Of a stretch of 64,000 nt of DNA, positions 33,041 through 44,767 are shown piece by piece. The number at the start of each line of letters is the position of its first letter. Positions within the stretch are counted from its first letter, which is position 1. This DNA comes from Pascua guehoae (Eukaryota > Basidiomycota > Tremellomycetes > Trichosporonales > Trichosporonaceae), in assembly GCA_001600415.1 (NCBI GenBank), contig BCJX01000014.1, positions 62,001-126,000 on the forward strand, in the 5' to 3' direction. The translations under genes were made by a program, and so were the position numbers. The notes beneath the pieces were generated by a model. It was not told where the DNA came from. It ran no database searches and saw nothing but the letters and a program-made list of their open reading frames with translations.

Positions 33041-34766
33041 ATGTCCGTCACAAGCACCACGACCGCGCTCGATACGCCGCGCCCATCGCAGTCGCAGCCG
33101 CAGCCGCGCCCATCGCTCGACATTGAGCTGATGGCGATCCCGTCGGTGGTGAGCCGCGAGGCGGGCGAGCGCGACCCGCTATTACTGCGTGAGCGGATCA
33201 AGCCCGACGAGGAGCTCGAGGGCCTCCGGTCACGGCGGTCGCGCAAGGACAGCCTGCTCGCCGACTTTTACGAGGCGCAGAACGGCCACATTGACAAGCT
33301 GCTCAAGCCCATGGCCGTGCACACGGCCGAGGGCAAGCAGGACGAGTCGGACATGGCGCTCAAGGTCAAGCTTGCCGTCAATGTGTCGTTTGCGGCCAAC
33401 ATTGTCCTCGCCATTGTCCAGCTCTACTCGGCCATCAGCTCCGGCTCGCTCGCGCTCTTTGCAAGCTGTGTGGATGCTGGTACGTTGCGTTGCGGCACCC
33501 TGACTGAGCGTGCCTGCGTGCTGTCTATCGTGACTAACCCCCGTCCCCCTTTCTTCCGTCAACAGTTTGTAAGTGATGCCAGTGACCACGGCGCGCACAC
33601 GCTCTAACACCACCCCCCAGTCGATCCATTTGCAAACCTGATTCTCTGGCTCGCACACCGCGCCTCGACAAAGGCCAACGAGAAGAAGTGGCCCGCTCAC
33701 GGCTCGCGCTTTGAGACTAGTGAGTCTGGTGCAGAGTCTCCTTCAGAGTCTTGAACAAGAGCTGACGAAACCAGTGTGCGCACACGGCCTAGCTCCTTGA
33801 TACCCAGGGACATTACTGACGTGCAGTGGCAACATTGTGTACGGCTTCATCATGGGCGGCGTCAACCTCATCCTCATCGTGAGTCTCGCATCGCTCCGAC
33901 TCTCCTAACACTCCAGGTCATGTCGATCCAGGAAATCGCCACGCACAAGGGCGACGCGGACACAAAGGACTTCCACTTGATCCCCCTCATCTGTGTCTGC
34001 GTTTCCTGGGGTACGTCATGAAGGTCCCCAACCACACCACCACCAACACATCTAACCTGCCCAGGTGTCAAGTTTGCCCTCTTCCTCTACTGCCTCGCGA
34101 TCCGGCGTGCGTCATCCCAAGTCCAGGTCCTGTGGGAAGACCACCGCAACGACCTGTTCGCCAACGGCTTTGCCATCCTGTCCAATGCAGGTGGTGCAAA
34201 GCTCCGCTGGTGGATCGACCCCATGGGCGCCTCCATCCTCGCCTCGGCCATTATCATTCTCTGGACACGCACCGTCTATGGTGGGTGCCTCAAACCTTGC
34301 GCAAGCTCACCCCTGCAGAGCAGTTTACGTTCCTTGCGGGCATCACGGCGCCGCCCGAGTACCTCTCCCTCGTGACCTACAAGGTAAGCCCAAGGCGACC
34401 AACAACCCCACTTGTTAACACCCCACAGGCAATGACGTTCTCGGACGAGATTAAAAAGGTCGACACGGTCCGCGTCTACCACTCTGGGCCGCAATATATC
34501 GTCGAGGTCGACATTGTCCTGTGAGCCCGGCCCGTCCCACTGCCACCCCATCTGACTTCACACTGACTGGTAGCGACCCGGAAATGCCGCTGTGGCGCGC
34601 ACATGACCTGGCCCAGGAGCTCCAGGACCAAATTGAGGATCTGCCCGATGTCGACCGCTGCTTTGTGCACATTGACCACGAGGTCGACCACAAGCCTGTA
34701 CGTTTGGTTCTGCTGGCCGGGACGGACCCCGCTGACCGTATCCAGGAGCACCGCAAGAAGCAATAG
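33041..34766 (+). CDS. Mn-type cation diffusion facilitator with two micro-exons
   Basis: A divalent-metal/proton antiporter of the Mn-CDF branch. Visible parts are a hydrophilic N-terminus with a dileucine DPLLL, TM1-TM2 ending FASCVDAVFDPFAN, SRFETIGNIVYGFIMG (TM3), TM5 with VLWEDHRNDLFAN, WWIDPMGA, and the cytoplasmic C-domain EVDIVLDPEMPL...RCFVHIDHEVDHKPEH. DxxxD pairs in TM2 (DAVFD) and TM5 (DHRND) are the Mn-CDF metal signature, and the C-domain resembles plant MTP8-11. To keep TM2 and TM3 aligned with the family, the first exon (33041-33479) must be joined to a 3-nt exon TTT (33566-33568), then 33621-33719, then a single-nucleotide exon T (33775), then the exon starting at 33827. Every flanking intron has normal ends and 51-86 nt length. 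Stop at 34764-34766. Likely location is the vacuole, Golgi or ER. Confidence 0.85.
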
Positions 34767-35048
34767 GCGGGGGGTGGAACGAAAGGTCGTGTATAATGTC
34801 CCCTCGAGCCGTTGCGCAGAGGTGAATGGTGCGCGATGCTCGAGTGCTCGAAACGCTCACACGATGGAGGATGTCTAATGTGGCTCGAGTAATTTTCTCC
34901 CCAGTCTTCTGGGCGACGCGCTTTACAGCTTGATTTCTGAAAAGTATGAACTGGTCTAGACAATGTAGATACATGCTGGAATGGTGTACTCTTTTCTACA
35001 GTAATAGGCGACAGGCTCCTCTGTGCTCTTCAAAAAACCGTTACCCAT

Positions 35049-37364
35049 CTAATACCCGAGCAGCTTTTTGCGCGTGGAGAGAGCGTTCGCCCGTGCCTCC
35101 CTGACCTCTTGTGGTGTCTTCTTCCAGCCGTGGTTGGGACCGCCGTCGTCTCCACCTTCGCCAATGGCCTCGAGCCATGCGTCCTGGTTGTCAAACTCCT
35201 GCGGACACCCGACTTTGGGATTGTGCACGTCGTCTGTAAAGCGGCGGAGGGGCGGGAGGGGCGGGACGCGCAGGTGCGTGAATGCGTGGGCGATGAGGCG
35301 GGCGCTGGCCTCGCCGAGCGGGAACGGGTTGACCTGGTAGTGGAGGCCGATGAGCGCGAGGGTGGGGTCTGGCTCGTAGAATGTATCCGACGCGTTGAGG
35401 TTGCGCAGGTCGTGACCGCCCGCGGGCGGGAGGCCGTCCTGATCGGGTGCGATTGACGTCGTGACCGGGTGCGTGTCAAAGGGGGCGCGCGTGAAGAACG
35501 GGTAGCTGAATAGATACCCCGTGGCGAAGACAATGGCGCCAATGTCGCGCAGCTCGGTCCCGTCCGAGAGATGCAGGACGTCGCCGTCCACACGGACAAT
35601 CTCGTGCACGACACGAATACGCTTGGCCCACACAAACTCGTCGTCCCACACTCCCTCCGTCGACCCCCGCACGCTCTGGTAGATTGTCCGCGTCGGCGCC
35701 TCCCCGGAAGCCGCGAGCGCGTCGTCGTCCATTGCCAGCTCGCGCGCAACGTCCGACCCCGACGCGCGCGATCCCACCACGACAATGTTCTTGCCCCGGA
35801 ACCCCACCGGGTTCCGCCACCACCGGCTGTGCACCAGCGTCCCTGTAAAGCTCGCCAGGCCCGACATGGCCGGGATGTATGGCTCATTGTAGTGACCGTT
35901 GGAGACAATCACGTGGCTTACCCGCTCGACACGCTTGTCGCCGCTCCCGTCCTCGCGCTCCGTCTCCACCGTCCACCGCTCAGACGGAGAGGTCGCGCCG
36001 GGCGTGTGGTACACGCCCGTGACTCTTGTTGACCACGAGATGAGCGGTACGAGTCTGGTACGTGTCAGTCTAGTCCTGCGCACGCCATCTCTGGCCACCA
36101 CAGAACAGGCTACCACAGGACAAGCCACTACAGTACCGGCGACACTATGGACCGTACCGTCTGCCACAACACCTACCCTTCCCGCTCCGCGTACGTGTGC
36201 AGATACGCCGCCACCTCCTGGTGCGTCGGGAACACGGGCGTGTCCTTGGGGAACGGGCTCCCGCGGTAGTTCATGATCTTGTTCGGGAGGTTGGTCCGGA
36301 GCTTGTCATACATAGCTGAGGTCAGCAAACTGTAAGACGAGGGACGGGTAAGGTAGATGAGAGGTACAGGCATGAGACATGAGAGATCAGACAGCATGGC
36401 CTGGTCCGCTCCTCAAACCACTTCTTGCCACGACTACCGAGCCGGGTTGATCATCAGTCCACCAGCCTACAGTAGCTCCTCGCACACCTGAGCACGGTGT
36501 CTTGCCCTCCTCGAAAGCCGTACTCCTCTCGCAACGCCCGTGTCCAGCTGTCCAGAAGCACCCCTCCCCCCCAAGACCCTTTCTCTCATAACACCAACGC
36601 AGAGCCCGCATGGCCCTGGTGGCTGCAAATGCGGCCGAGTCACTCTGGGCATACGACACAACGATTTTCTGTGCACTCAGTCTTCCTGTCCCACACCAAG
36701 CCGTCCAACTTCACCCGCACCCCTTCACAGCCCTTCTTGCACACCACCCGTGCCGAGTGGAGCAGGCCGCCGATTCAGTGATGACGGCCATACCGGTTCC
36801 CACGCCCTGCCTGGCTTGTCGCCTCCCCTCTCCAATCCAAGCTGCCCAGCCCACCTTTACCAGTCTCCTCTGGCCCCTCTCGTGCACCGTTCCCATAACT
36901 ACCAGGCAGAAAGCTGATCCTCGAGCGCCACAGCCAAGCGCCTCGGTCTGCACACTCAACTACTTCTTAGACCACGCCCCTGCAATCTCTTGGCTAAGCT
37001 GACCATCGCGCCCGACTCCACCTCTCCCCACCCACCACCCCTCCTTCCCTCAAGCCCCCGCCTCGCCCACCTCACCAACCGCAAACTCACCAGACGGCCC
37101 CTGGCTTCCCGGTACATCAATCTCGCCCTGTGCCCTCACGACCGGCGGGCCGCGCTTGCGCCACGCAACGTGCATGTGTCCCGGATTCGACTCGTAGTTC
37201 CACACGCCGCCCGCCTTGTCACGCGCCTCGTACGCCAAGATCTGGTCGGGGCGTACACCGGCGGCAATGAGCTGGCGGACGGCCACGAGGCCACTGGGGC
37301 CGCCGGCGCCGATGACCGCAACGCGGGATAGTGGTGGGAGCGGGATGGCGGGGGAGAGCGTCAT
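35049..37364 (-). CDS. FAD-dependent monooxygenase, FMO-like
   Basis: Three exons (37364-37091, 36315-36177, 36054-35049) give 472 residues. An FAD-binding fold opens the protein (VAVIGAGGPSGLVAVRQL), followed by GGVWNYES and then YDKLRTNLPNKIMNY, as in flavin-containing monooxygenases. The FMO signature region reads FTGTLVHSRWWRNP, followed by the second Rossmann loop NIVVVGSRASGSDVAREL and the conserved IVFATGYLFSYPF. Such enzymes use NADPH and O2 to oxygenate soft nucleophiles; the substrate is unknown. The canonical FMO identifying motif is slightly degenerate, and the second loop has SRASG in place of a classic GxGxxG. Intron 1 is 775 nt, over ten times the local norm, although the protein joins perfectly across it. 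The gene is divergent from the GDPD gene. Confidence 0.88.
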
Positions 37365-38906
37365 GGCGGGTGGAGGGGGGCAGGAGATGGGAAGGTGAGA
37401 GAGGGTTTGGGATTGGGGTGAGTGAGAGGGAGAGTGAAGGTGGGTACCGTTTTCTACATGTGGCGGGCCGGGTTGAACACGAACTCGTTCGACGTCTGGG
37501 ACGCCAAGCACGCCATGCTGACGGATCGGCAGTAGATAACGGGGCCGGAGTTGGGGCAATCTCCGTGATGAGATTAACGACAATGATGGCCGATGGGCGT
37601 GCGATTGCCTCACCCAACTTTCTACTCTTGTTGGCAAGCCTTTCGTGCAGGCTCCACAGGAACATCCAAGACCGTGCTGTTCGAGGCTACGCGTCCTGCG
37701 GCTGCTTATGTCGCTTGCCGTTCTAAGAATATCCACTGTCCAGGTGTCTGTGGCGTGTGGCTGGACGAGGCGCGCGTATAGATGCCCACAACGACATAGA
37801 AGCCGGTGGTGATCGCAGTGACATACCTGTCTGTTGTACCGTTGTGCCAATCGTGGCATCGGATCATGTGCATCATACGGCCTGTAGCATGTGGTGACTA
37901 CGCCTCGTCGGCTCCAGGATCGACTCTGTGCCGGGAATCACACCGATGACGATATACGGCAACGGGTCAGTCGGCGTCGTCTGGCAGTGAACGGACAAGG
38001 GGGACTGCTTTTGGCCCCCATATGCATGTAGGCGGCGGCAGGTTGAACTCTCTCGAGTAGGGAATGGACCCTGCTGTCCCTTTGCATTGGTTGGCAGGAA
38101 CAGTTGCATAGTTGCCAGACGAGGCAAGAAGCGTGGGACGCAGTCTGCGCAGCACATGGCAAAAGGTGGAGACCAGACGCACGAGGCGTTTAAGCGGGGC
38201 ACGCGAAGTTGATTCTCGATTTCTTATCATTTTTGGGCACGGTGCCCTCGGCCTCGGCTCCAATGCCCGTGTGCCCACCACCCCACACGGTTCCAGAAGA
38301 ATACGTTGTCACAACAAGCAAACCCTGTTGCACCTTGCAGAGTTACAGCATGTCGAGCTTGAGAGCTTGCCCACTGAACTGCCATTGTGCGGGTGGGTGC
38401 AGAGCATGCAGAGAGAGACGCGCTGGACCACGTTTTTGGTGGGGTATGTATGCACCGCCCACGTTGAGACTGGTTTGGGCCGTCGGCCTTGACCGGAACC
38501 GCCCCGCGCCCCCAGGCGCTTCCCCGCCCCCCGCGCCCTTGCCCTTCCTCTGCCGTGGGTGACATGACTCCACCACCCTTGCCCGTGGACAGCGACGATC
38601 ACCCAGCCACAGGCAAACGTGTGCATTTAAAAACAGCCAGCTGGACAGCAACTCCACTCTCCCTCCTGACGCCACCCCACCCACCCATCTACCTTACCTC
38701 TCCTCCACCCCCACATAGACTGTCGTCACCTCGGATCCCTCCTCGACATCCATACCCTCCCCCCGGTCGTCGCCATCCGCCACCTTACACTCTTTCTTTC
38801 TCTCGCGGCTCGTGACCTTGCCACCCGGGCATCCACCCTCATCACCCACTTTTCCTCCACACTACCACGGCCCCGACACTCGTTTCCCGCCACCGCGTTC
38901 CGCACC
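37365..38906. promoter_or_regulatory. 1.5-kb divergent intergenic region
   Basis: Separates the FMO-like gene (minus) from the GDPD gene (plus). The right 350 bases are strongly C/T-rich on the plus strand, typical of leaders here. No other gene seen. Confidence 0.45.
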
Positions 38907-40680
38907 ATGGTCACACCTATTACGCCCACCCCGCACCGGCCCCCAAGCGACATTGAGGTCTGGGGCCACCGCGGCGCGTCGGCGTTCCTCCCGGAGAACA
39001 CGTGAGCCGGCCTCGGAAGGCAGCCAGGCAGCCTCGACTCTACGCGCTCGGGCTCGTCTATCTCTGCGAGCCCGAGCCCAGCGATTGCGACCCCTGCGGC
39101 ACTGCGGCTCAGTGCCTCTGACACACAGGCTCGCGAGCTTCCGCGCGGCCATCAAGGAGGGCGCCAACGGTATTGAGAGTGGTATGTGTGCAGGTCGGCC
39201 GGTGCTGGACGCGTAACGGAACTACAAAACTAACAACCAGACGTCCACATTACATCGGATGGCGTGGTGCTCATGTTCCACGACCCCACTCTTGACCGCA
39301 CGACCAATGGTAAAGGCGCGATCCGCACCCAGCCGTGGAAGGGCGTCATCGAGTACGTGTTGCCCTTGCAGCCCACCTGCAGCCCCTTTGCAACCCCCTG
39401 TGCCGGAGTACTCACCAGGCAGGGACGTCCGCACTGTCAAGGAGCCTGTCCAGCCGATTCCCCGCTTTGACGAGCTGATTTCGCTCATCATGGAGCCCGA
39501 GAACCAGCATGTCATTCTCAACGTGCGTCTCTGCCTGCTTGTACTAACGGATGACGCCTGCAACCTGTGAATGCTCATCCCCAGATCGACTGCAAGGTGC
39601 AGAACAATCCGGACCTCATGTTTGTGAGTATTCGAACTAGCTGAAACTTGCAGCACCAGCAGCAGCAGCCCACATATCATGCTTACCCGCAGCCCGAAAT
39701 GGCCCGCATCATTGCGTGCGTGTATGTCCAACGGACGGTGCTTACCGCAGCTCACACGACGACTGGGAGACTCGCCTCGCCCCACGCCTGATCCTCGGGC
39801 TGTGGCACCCGATCTTCATCCGCCCTGCGCTTGTCCATCTCCCTCGCCTTCGCCGCTACCACATTGGCATCTCGCCACGCCTGGCCCGCACCTACTTTTG
39901 GGAGGCCTGCGAGGGCTTTTCAATCAAGTTTTCGATGCTCATTGGCACCGAGGGCCAGGCGTTTATCAAGGAATGCGCCGCAGCTGGAAAGGAGGTGTGT
40001 GTCTGGACTGTTAACGAACCCAACGAGATGCGCACGGCCTTGACCTGGGGTATCCAGGCCATCCTTACCGACAAGGTGGCCGCGCTGGTTGCGCTCAAGA
40101 ACGAGGTGAGTCGTATTTGGGCATTTGCAACTTGACGACTGCTCGCGCTCACATTCAAAGATTGTCGCCGACCCAGCCAAGCTCGCCATCGGCGGCATCT
40201 CGGGCTACCTGTTCCCATGGTCACGGTGGGATTACTACTCGGCAACTCATGTATGCCTCGGCGTTCTCGCGGGTGCATATCTTCGCTCACATGGTGCTCT
40301 TTCCGTTCCCACGATGGACGCGTCTTCAAATCCAAACTCTGCAACATCGTCGCCGGCTTTCCAAACCCCAGACCTGGTTTCAGCGCACGCAGCTTGATAC
40401 GCTTCGTACCGTCTGCTACCAGCCCGGCGAGCTCGTCAAGCCCGACATTTCCGACCTCCTCATGCCCGACGGCCTCCATCTTCCTCAGAAGGCGGACGGC
40501 GGCGCTCAGTTTGCGGCTTCGTTTGTCCAGGACGACGCCGACAAGCCGCAGCACAACGGCGTCGAGCCCAAGGTTGACTCCAAGGTCGAGACCACGACCA
40601 CTGCCGATGTCCACGACATTCCGCACGCATCGCCGCCGCCGGCAATCCCCGTGTCGCCGGTCATTGGCGTCACGGCCTAG
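38907..40680 (+). CDS. Glycerophosphodiester phosphodiesterase, Pgc1-like
   Basis: Starts at ATG 38907 (MVTPITPTPHRPP). The GDPD catalytic motifs are split over the first exons: VWGHRGASAFLPENT, then ESDVHITSDGVVLMFHDPTLDRTTNG, giving the His-Arg, Glu-x-Asp and second His of the active site. Later exons carry IPRFDEL, the VILN/IDCKVQNNPDLMF strand, LWHPIFIRP, and the C-terminal barrel strands VCVWTVNEPNEMRTAL and GIQAILTDK. Yeast Pgc1 degrades phosphatidylglycerol at the lipid droplet/mitochondrial interface; whether this protein is Pgc1 or a generic GDPD is not certain. The C-terminus has an extended Pro/Val-rich tail ending GVTA. At least seven introns are present. The one before TWFQRTQL (donor after SATH) is about 130 nt and could be retained, giving an earlier stop. 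Confidence 0.88.
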
Positions 40681-41811
40681 CCGCGTCGACAACCATTGCG
40701 CTCGACACTGTCTGCGCCTTTCATTCAACCCATTCATTCAGCCCATTCACGATCTTCATTAAATAGCATTCATCCAGTAGATAGCATCACCTACGTAGAT
40801 AGCATCACCCTCCCCTGACAACCCACGCTCATCGTCCCCGCCGCCCCCATCGCCACTCACTTCTTTGCCCTATGTTTATTCTTGCCACCCATGCTGCTCT
40901 CTTCCGTTGGCCAGTTACTTACCAGTTGATGGATGGACACTAACGTTGTCGGCCGTGGTCGTGGTATGGTTGAAGGGACAGGTTGCCCCCGATAAGGTAT
41001 TTTGGTATTACACGACGCTGCTCGCTTTCCGACTTTGTTGAACCAACGGCCTTGGAATCGTGACAAGAAGCATTCAGGCTTCGTGGCAGTATCGATTAGA
41101 AGAGCCAAGACCAATGTGACGCCAACGGTGTATCCAAATGGAACCAGGTACTCGACCCCAAACACAACGGGCAGGTGTGCGGCTTTGACACTGACTTCAT
41201 GGTCGACCTCGACCGCCTTCTGCTCCCCCAACATTCCCGAGAAAGAGTCGACTTGAGCCCTAACACGTGTCCTGCGATGCCTCAGCCGACAGATACCCAC
41301 CGCGACATCCCGATCACTCTCTCACGGCCACGTCTCTGCCACTCGCACACTCGGCGTCACGGCACTGACAACGGTCGTGTCTTGTATTGCATTGTGATTT
41401 AGCTGTTTGAACACTCACGGCCGGCCCACAAAGTCATTTTGAGGCACAGCCAGTCTCACCAGCAACCACGGTGGTCTACCCCCGCTCGAAACAAAGTTCT
41501 ATACCCTTATCCACACGCGCCATGGTCGTACCGTCGCAGCTGGTACACGCGTTTAGATGCCCAGAATGGGCGGTTGTTATTCTGATACATCGGCAGACTG
41601 CCCTCTAGCCGTCCCAAGCTGCCCGGTGTCTGCCGGCCAGCTCGAAACCAAGGGTCCGCTATCCAGCTCGAAACGAACGGTTTGCACACCAGCGGTCTAT
41701 CTCAAACAAGGCCCAAGGTCGACCTCCACACCACCCTCGCCACACTCCCCACCACCCAAACCGACGCACAGACCACATACCAACGCCGGTACGACGCAAA
41801 AAAGGCAAGGT
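40681..41811. other. Intergenic, GDPD 3' flank to tRNA
   Basis: An open frame on the minus strand at 40857-41300 ends MGGKNKHRAKK but lacks an ATG at its left limit and any recognised motif, so I do not call it. Otherwise nothing coding seen. Confidence 0.4.
41798..41803 (-). terminator. Pol III terminator of tRNA-Asp
   Basis: Six T residues on the minus strand lie nine bases beyond the tRNA 3' end, the usual RNA polymerase III stop signal. Confidence 0.75.
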
Positions 41812-41892
41812 CTCTCTGTCGGAGAGTCGAACTCCGCTCTCCCGCGCGTCGTCGTGACAAGCGAGCATACTAAACCGATATACGAACAGAGA
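41812..41892 (-). tRNA. tRNA-Asp (GTC) with an 8-nt intron
   Basis: The minus strand folds as a tRNA. The acceptor stem TCTCTGT pairs perfectly with ACAGAGA at the 3' end, with discriminator G. The D-loop contains CGGTTTAGT. The anticodon stem CTCGC pairs with GCGGG (one wobble) around loop TTGTCAC, anticodon GTC at 41858-41856. The T-arm is CGGAG-TTCGACT-CTCCG. An extra CGACGACG (41854-41847) sits one base 3' of the anticodon, between positions 37 and 38, the canonical site for nuclear tRNA introns. Removing it leaves a 73-base tRNA. T-loop TTCGA and the D-loop supply the internal B and A boxes. Confidence 0.92.
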
Positions 41893-42248
41893 TGTTCCTG
41901 GTGACAGAGCAGCGGATGGCGAGTGAGGTTGAGGTTGGGCCGCGGCGGCTGGCCACGCAGGTGAGGTTGTGCGTTTCATCGTCGTGGTCGTTTGGCCTCG
42001 CTCGTGCACCTTGTGCGGCCGTATGGAACTGGCGACGGCCGCCTGCTGACATGGATACCACAGAAGCGGCGTTTGCAGAGTTCCTCGGTGTCCCTCAGTG
42101 TCCCTTAGGCGAACACACCAGGAAATGTCCGTCCGCAATCCTCGGATCATCCCAGGAAGCCGGCCCCAAGCCCCGCAGGATCATCAGAAGCATTGCGGAT
42201 CGTCGCCGAGATTGCCGATCAATGCAGGATCGCAGCACCCCATCGGAA

Positions 42249-42271
42249 CCCCCCCCCCCCCCTCCCCCCCC
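42249..42271. repeat. Poly-C tract
   Basis: Fourteen C, one T, then eight C. Confidence 0.9.
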
Positions 42272-42735
42272 ACCGACCGCATCGCACCCATCCCACGGCC
42301 GCGGGGGTGATCGTCGCGATCGTCGCCCAGGGCTAACCCCAGTCTCACCCGCCCGTGTCTCGTACCTGTGTCATTGGAAACGGGGTGCGTGAGAATGTCG
42401 GCCTGTTAACTTGCAAGGGAAAAGTAAGGGGAGGGTGCTAGGGGGAGGCACGCATACACACACACACACTGTGATGGATGGTGATACCGACCTTGCTTTG
42501 GAGGAAAAAAAAAAGGAAAATGAGAGACACACTGATCGTCGGACGAAACACGTCGGATCGACGGCGGCATGTGACAAGTGTAGATCGGGGACCGTGCGGG
42601 GGCGAGGCGTCGGTGGAACCGAATAGAGGGGGCGGGGTGCGCCTGCCGTTTTGGGCCGTTTTTCGAGCAGCCTGGGGCGTTTTCTCCTTTCCTTTGCCCC
42701 TTCGATGCGCGCTACGATGCGCGCTGGGTACCGGT

Positions 42736-42766
42736 CTGGGGGTTTGGGGTTTGGGGTTTGGGGTGT
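42736..42766 (+). repeat. GGGGTTT tandem repeat, G-quadruplex-prone
   Basis: Four runs of four or more G are separated by TTT. A looser series of TTGGGGTGAG-like units follows at 43009-43056. Either could fold as a G-quadruplex. Confidence 0.6.
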
Positions 42767-44640
42767 GATGGGGTATGCTCGTCTGCTGGCGTTCCCTTCA
42801 GAGACATGGGGTGGCTGGGGATCGACGTGCCGTGGCGTGACGTGACGTGTGACATTTGTATTGCTTTTGCTTTGCCTTTTGCGTTCCTCGGAGTTTGGAG
42901 CGCGTTCCAGGGCGCACTGGGTCACATGGGGCACGGGGGAGGGGGGCCGGCACGCTATTCTGGGGTTGCTGACATGACGCACGCAGCGTGGCGGTGTAGG
43001 GTGGTGGTCGGGGTCGGGTTGGGGTGAGTTGGGGTGAGCTGGGGATGAGTTGGGGCATTTCCGTTCCATCAGACGAGACGGGGATTTTCGTGCTCACGTA
43101 TCACCCCCGAACATTGGCGAGGAGGAAGCAGTGCGTGCCCAGGTACGGTAGGTATGGCACGCGACACAGAGGGCAGACATGGTCGCGTGAGCCGACATGG
43201 CGGGAATGTGACGCCGACGCCTCGGCGCGCCCTCGTGCCAGTGTGGAATGTGCGCGTCCATGGCAGCAAGATAAGACATGCTTTGCGTGTGCCTTGTACA
43301 GGCGTCCATTGCACGAGCCCAGGTAGGGACGGCGCCCCAGCACGACTCGTCGAGGAAAGCCCGCTCGTCGACAGTGTCTCACCGAGGCCGTCGTGCCGAC
43401 CGAGTTGTCCAGCCCCGTCTCCCCGCTCTCCGTTTCTCCCTGCTGTTGTGCCTGGCGACGCGGCGAGCCAAGCCCCACCCTGCCTCCTTTTTTCCCCCCT
43501 TCGTGCAATCATGGGTGAAACAACGAGAGGGACGAGCGAATGCCGAGTTTTTTCACCTTGCTTGGACGCGTGTTATGTTCTTGTTCTTTTTTTTTTCCAT
43601 TTTCGGCAGACGCCAAGGTACGCACATAAGGTACACCTACCTACCTGTGCAGGGCCGGTGGGGGGGCTTGATACATCAGCAGTTGTGGCATGTGGCACTC
43701 GCACTGGCACTGTTGCGGCCCGATCGTCCCGAGCACGATCGAGTGCATCGCGCACGTCGGAGAGTCGCACAGAGTCGATTGGTATTACCTTGTTCTTCTT
43801 CTTCTGGTTGCTTCTTTCTGGGCGTCTTTTATTTCCCTTCCAGGGTCAGCACCATGGTACTAACCCTGTGAGCCAACTGCCCTACCCTTCCATTGCCTTT
43901 GTTGGTCAAGTCTTCCGACCGGGTTATGGTTATTCCTACATCGCTGGGTGTCAATGTCCTTACTGCTTGCATGAGGCATGTGGCTTTCAGAGTCCACCGC
44001 TTCGGACAGGGCAGCGATCTCGGTTCAGTTGTGTAACATCAGCTGTAAGCCGCGATTCTAGTCAGGTGCATGAAAGGAGATGAGGACAGTTGCCTCTACC
44101 TGTGACCTTCGTTTGAATATCACAGACCCTACATTAGTCTCACACTTGACAGCTAGTCGCGCAGGTCGGATGCAAGAGTCGTGGTTCAGCACGGCTTGAA
44201 ACTGTTCGAGCTTGCGTTCAATGGAGGTGCATTCCGCTGTGAAACTGGCATGCAGACCAGCACGATGAACGCCTGTTCGGGTCGAGTCGTGGACGTGACC
44301 TGTGCCCATCTGCGCCATCCTCTCGATGGCGAATGCGCGCCATCCCAACCAGCCACCCGACCACCCCGTCAGCACGGCACAGTGCCGTTCGCAGCATGCG
44401 ACGATCCTCGTAGATTCCACACTTGCAATGGATCATAACGGGGACGTGCCACTGCTGACAGTTAACAGGTTATGTCAGCTCGGGGAGTGTGGAGCTGCGA
44501 GATTGAGCTCGGACTTGGCCGGTGGCAACACGGCAAGGCGGACGGGCCGGCCCGGTCCGTGTTCGAGTCGCCGTCGGGTCGTTGGAGTGGATGCTTGGAG
44601 TATTACTGTACTTCTAGGCGGCAGTGAGGCGAGCCCCACA

Positions 44641-44686
44641 AAACTGTAATGAAACTGCAATGAAAACTGTAATGAAAACTGTAATG
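44641..44686. repeat. AAAACTGTAATG repeat, four copies
   Basis: Four 11-12 nt units (AAACTGTAATG and close variants) stand in a row. Confidence 0.8.
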
Positions 44687-44711
44687 CGGGGTATGTGGCG
44701 TTGACGAAATG

Positions 44712-44767
44712 AACGGTGAACGGTGAATGGTGAACGGTGAACGGTGAATGGTGAACGGTGAACGGTG
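44712..44767. repeat. Heptamer minisatellite AACGGTG/AATGGTG, eight copies
   Basis: Eight 7-nt units run without interruption. The third and sixth are AATGGTG and the rest AACGGTG, so a 21-nt higher-order unit is visible. Confidence 0.9.

Noticed and set aside
40857..41300. Minus-strand open frame of 147 codons ending MGGKNKHRAKK
   Set aside because: No ATG at its upstream limit, no recognised motif, and composition like the flanking non-coding DNA.
43154..44083. 309-codon plus-strand frame in the desert
   Set aside because: Random-looking composition, no motif, no splice context.
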